Shown piece by piece: positions 61,601 to 64,000 of a stretch of DNA of 64,000 nt. Below the pieces are notes generated by a model. The model searched no databases, was not told the DNA's origin, and worked only from the letters and a program-made list of their open reading frames with translations. Source of the DNA: Vidua macroura (Eukaryota; Chordata; Aves; Passeriformes; Viduidae); assembly GCF_024509145.1 (NCBI RefSeq), contig NC_071579.1:3038001-3102000 (forward strand), read 5' to 3'. Made by a program: the position numbers and the translations under genes. Each line of letters opens with the position of its first letter. Within the stretch, counting starts at the first letter, position 1.

Positions 61601-64000
61601 CTCAGGCACAGTCAGCACAGGAGGTTTCAATTAAAACTCATCTCAAAACCGACATGGAAGTACCACCCTGACCCACCATGGGGTTCATCCAGGACATGGG
61701 AGCGTGCACAAGAGGAGCTCTTTCCCTTGAAGGACAAGCTTTAATTAATTTTAAGCCGGCTATGATTTCCCAGCCCTGCTTGGGAAGCCTCAGCACCTTC
61801 TGCCCGCAACTTGGACAAACGAGGCAAGGGGAATGCAAATGCTCTTGGCTGCACCAGATGATTTCACAAAAATCTTAGCCACGGCTTAATGAGCTCTCTC
61901 CGGGGATGTGCTGTCAGGGGTAAGGCTCAGGCCTGCCCACACCTCTGTGATTTGAGGTACCTTTCCAGATGGTTTGTGCTTATTTATAGGCAGCAGTCCT
62001 TGCAGATCCATGGGAGCAGGTGAAGCTGAGCCCCATCCCCTTGATAATTTTGATCTTTCTGCTGCCCTTCCCACAGAGATCAGGCTCAGACATCTCCAGC
62101 ATCTCACCAATGCCAGGGGCAGGCGCTGCACACCAGGAGCTTGGGATGTTTTTAATGGGATCCCCCATTCCCTGCTCGTTAAGTGAGAGGAAATTGAGTG
62201 TTTTGGCACTAAAGAAATAGAACAATAACCCAGAACCAGGCTAGGAAGCACAGATGCCTGTGGATGGCAAACTGCCGGAGCGGGTGTTTTGGAGCCCATG
62301 CTGGTTCCTTTAAACAACTGCCTGGAAAAACCAATTTTGGATTTAAATCCACAACAGGCAGCCTCTGAAGCAGGGAGCACAGATCCCAGCACATCTCTGC
62401 CAAAGAGGAGAAAAACAACCCTTCTGAGCCAACAAATAGCATGACTGGAGGGTCTCCTTGACATGGGATTTTTTGGGGGAGAATCCCACCTCCCTCACCT
62501 TGCAGATGCCACATCCCAGCACCACTGGGGAATTGTGGAACAGTTGGTGTCAGGGAACACCTGACTGGCTCAGAGCAAAGTCAGGATGATGCCAGAGGTA
62601 TGGGAAAGGGAGAAAGCCCAAAGCCTTCACTCCCAAGCCCCCGGGCTCCCGCCTGGCCCAGATCATTTCTCAGCCTGACAGAGAGCTCAGCAGCCTCTCC
62701 CCAGGCACGAGGCCTCACGCCCGTGACTAATGGTATGTTTTGACATCCCTGAAATGCTCCAGCACTTCATTTCAGCCGCAGGGAGCAGGAAGGAAGGAGG
62801 GGACATGCTGGTGGGGAGCCGGCACTGGGAGGGGAGGGTAGGAAGAGCTTTTGCAAGAGCAACAGGCAGGGATAAAGCAAAGCAGCATGGAAAAGACTCG
62901 GGAAATGGATGAGAGGCAGGTTGAGACCCGGAAGGCACCTGGGGAGCCTGTCTGGTCCCCTCTGCTCCTTGGCTGTGCCTTCCCTGGAGCTCTGTGGAGC
63001 TGCAAGGCACTGGATTTATCTGTCATCTCCTCCTAAACACACCGCTGTAGTGGGGACACAGGGATGCTCCACCCACTAACCCCCAGCATGTATGTACGTG
63101 GTTGGGGAGGGATGCAGGGTGGCTGGAATCCCTGCCCGGAGAGGCAGGAGAAGGCAGTGTGTTCTCAGGCTGCTCATTTGGGCTGTCTCCAGCAGAGGCA
63201 GGAAGGTGACAGACAGCGGTCCCCGGGGAGGTTAATTAACGAGCCTTTTCCGTGTCTCAACAGGCACCTCCGGCCCCGGGGGAGCCAGCGGAGCCAGGGC
63301 AGCAAAGAGCATCGCAGCCACCAGCCGAGCTGCTGGCCACCACCATCTGCCAGCCGTGGAGAGGAGCAGCCGAAGCCACGGGGGGGGATCTGGCGCTTTT
63401 CCTGACAGATCTGGGCTCATCACCAGCTGCTCACGCTGGGGCTCAGGCAGTGCTGCTGCACCCCAGGGGCTGGGGAGAGCCGGGAGCAGGGGGTCTGCGT
63501 GGGGCTCCACACCACCACAGGCAGCGCCCAGAGAGGCAGAGGGGGGAAATGGAACGGCGCTGGGAGAACTGGCCCAAAATGCACCCCTGCCCTGAGGGAA
63601 GTGGCTCAGAACACCGCCACACTCACCCCAATCTAGCGAACAGAGCAGAAGAGTCACCCCCCGAACTGCATCAGCCCAGTGTCCACCCATAAATTCCAGC
63701 CACGAGCATCCTCAGTGGCACCCACGGCTCCACTCAACCACGGGATGCAGGAATGAGCAGAAACTCCAGCTGCCATCACCAGAGTGCAGAAGTTTCCTCG
63801 GGTCACCGGGAGCAAGGAGCCCATCTGGCAGCAGCAGAGGTGCTGGGGGTGTGCTGGGGGGACTGGTTTCTCTTCTCAGCTGTCACTAAAGTCATCGGTG
63901 TGGCTGTGAGTGATTCACACCAGTGCATGAAAAGCTGTGAGTCACACGCTGGATGCAGTGGGTGGGTGCATTGACTCAGCCACACCAGGGATGGGGCACA

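Larger units (their letters stand above)
44016..64000. other. Upstream flank: no supportable gene
   Basis: The acceptor at 44016 implies at least one more 5' non-coding exon to the right, but no donor could be chosen with confidence. The stretch contains the repeats listed here and an AT-rich, CpG-containing block at 47.52-47.72 kb. Open frames of up to 268 codons (for example minus strand 60201-61007) have no recognisable domain, are low-complexity or cross repeats, and are not called. CpG density rises moderately near 63.25-63.5 kb. Confidence 0.6.

Overview
The window is a stretch of vertebrate nuclear DNA, almost certainly from a bird and probably a songbird. It holds short coding exons separated by kilobases of non-coding DNA. 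At least fifteen remnants of CR1-type LINEs, the dominant avian LINE, are scattered through it, along with several retroviral LTR-like blocks and many simple repeats. The species call is inference; the gene structure is read directly from the sequence.

The only gene that can be supported is the 5' part of CACNA1E, the alpha-1E pore subunit of the R-type (Cav2.3) voltage-gated calcium channel, on the minus strand. Six consecutive exons give an uninterrupted 317-residue reading frame with matching splice phases: 25946-26212, 17469-17574, 16908-17047, 6062-6165, 4719-4871 and 4431-4612. They encode the cytoplasmic N-terminus, segments S1 to S5 of domain I, and the domain I pore loop with its selectivity glutamate. 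The next exon lies left of the window. The intron between the first two canonical exons (17575-25945) is a minor-spliceosome AT-AC intron with textbook 5', branch and 3' signals.

The main new observation is a further minus-strand exon at 43586-44015. It starts after a good acceptor, opens a 134-codon frame at an ATG and ends in phase 2 at a strong GTAAGT donor. The canonical start exon has an excellent acceptor one base before its ATG, and joining the two keeps the reading frame and reads through the canonical methionine. This predicts an alternative CACNA1E transcript from an upstream promoter with a roughly 135-residue N-terminal extension. The canonical transcript would start in the CpG island at about 25.85-27.5 kb.

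Layout, left to right: 1-4430, intron after exon 6 with CR1 remnants; 4431-6165, exons 6, 5 and 4 with a solo LTR between exons 5 and 4; 6166-16907, a long intron with a tRNA-like relic, a second solo LTR of the same family and a CCCAT microsatellite; 16908-17574, exons 3 and 2; 17575-25945, the AT-AC intron; 25946-27480, start exon and CpG island; 27481-43585, upstream intron rich in CR1 and LTR pieces; 43586-44015, upstream exon; 44016-64000, no supportable gene, with repeats including a 261-base pure purine tract. No rRNA, functional tRNA or CRISPR feature was seen.
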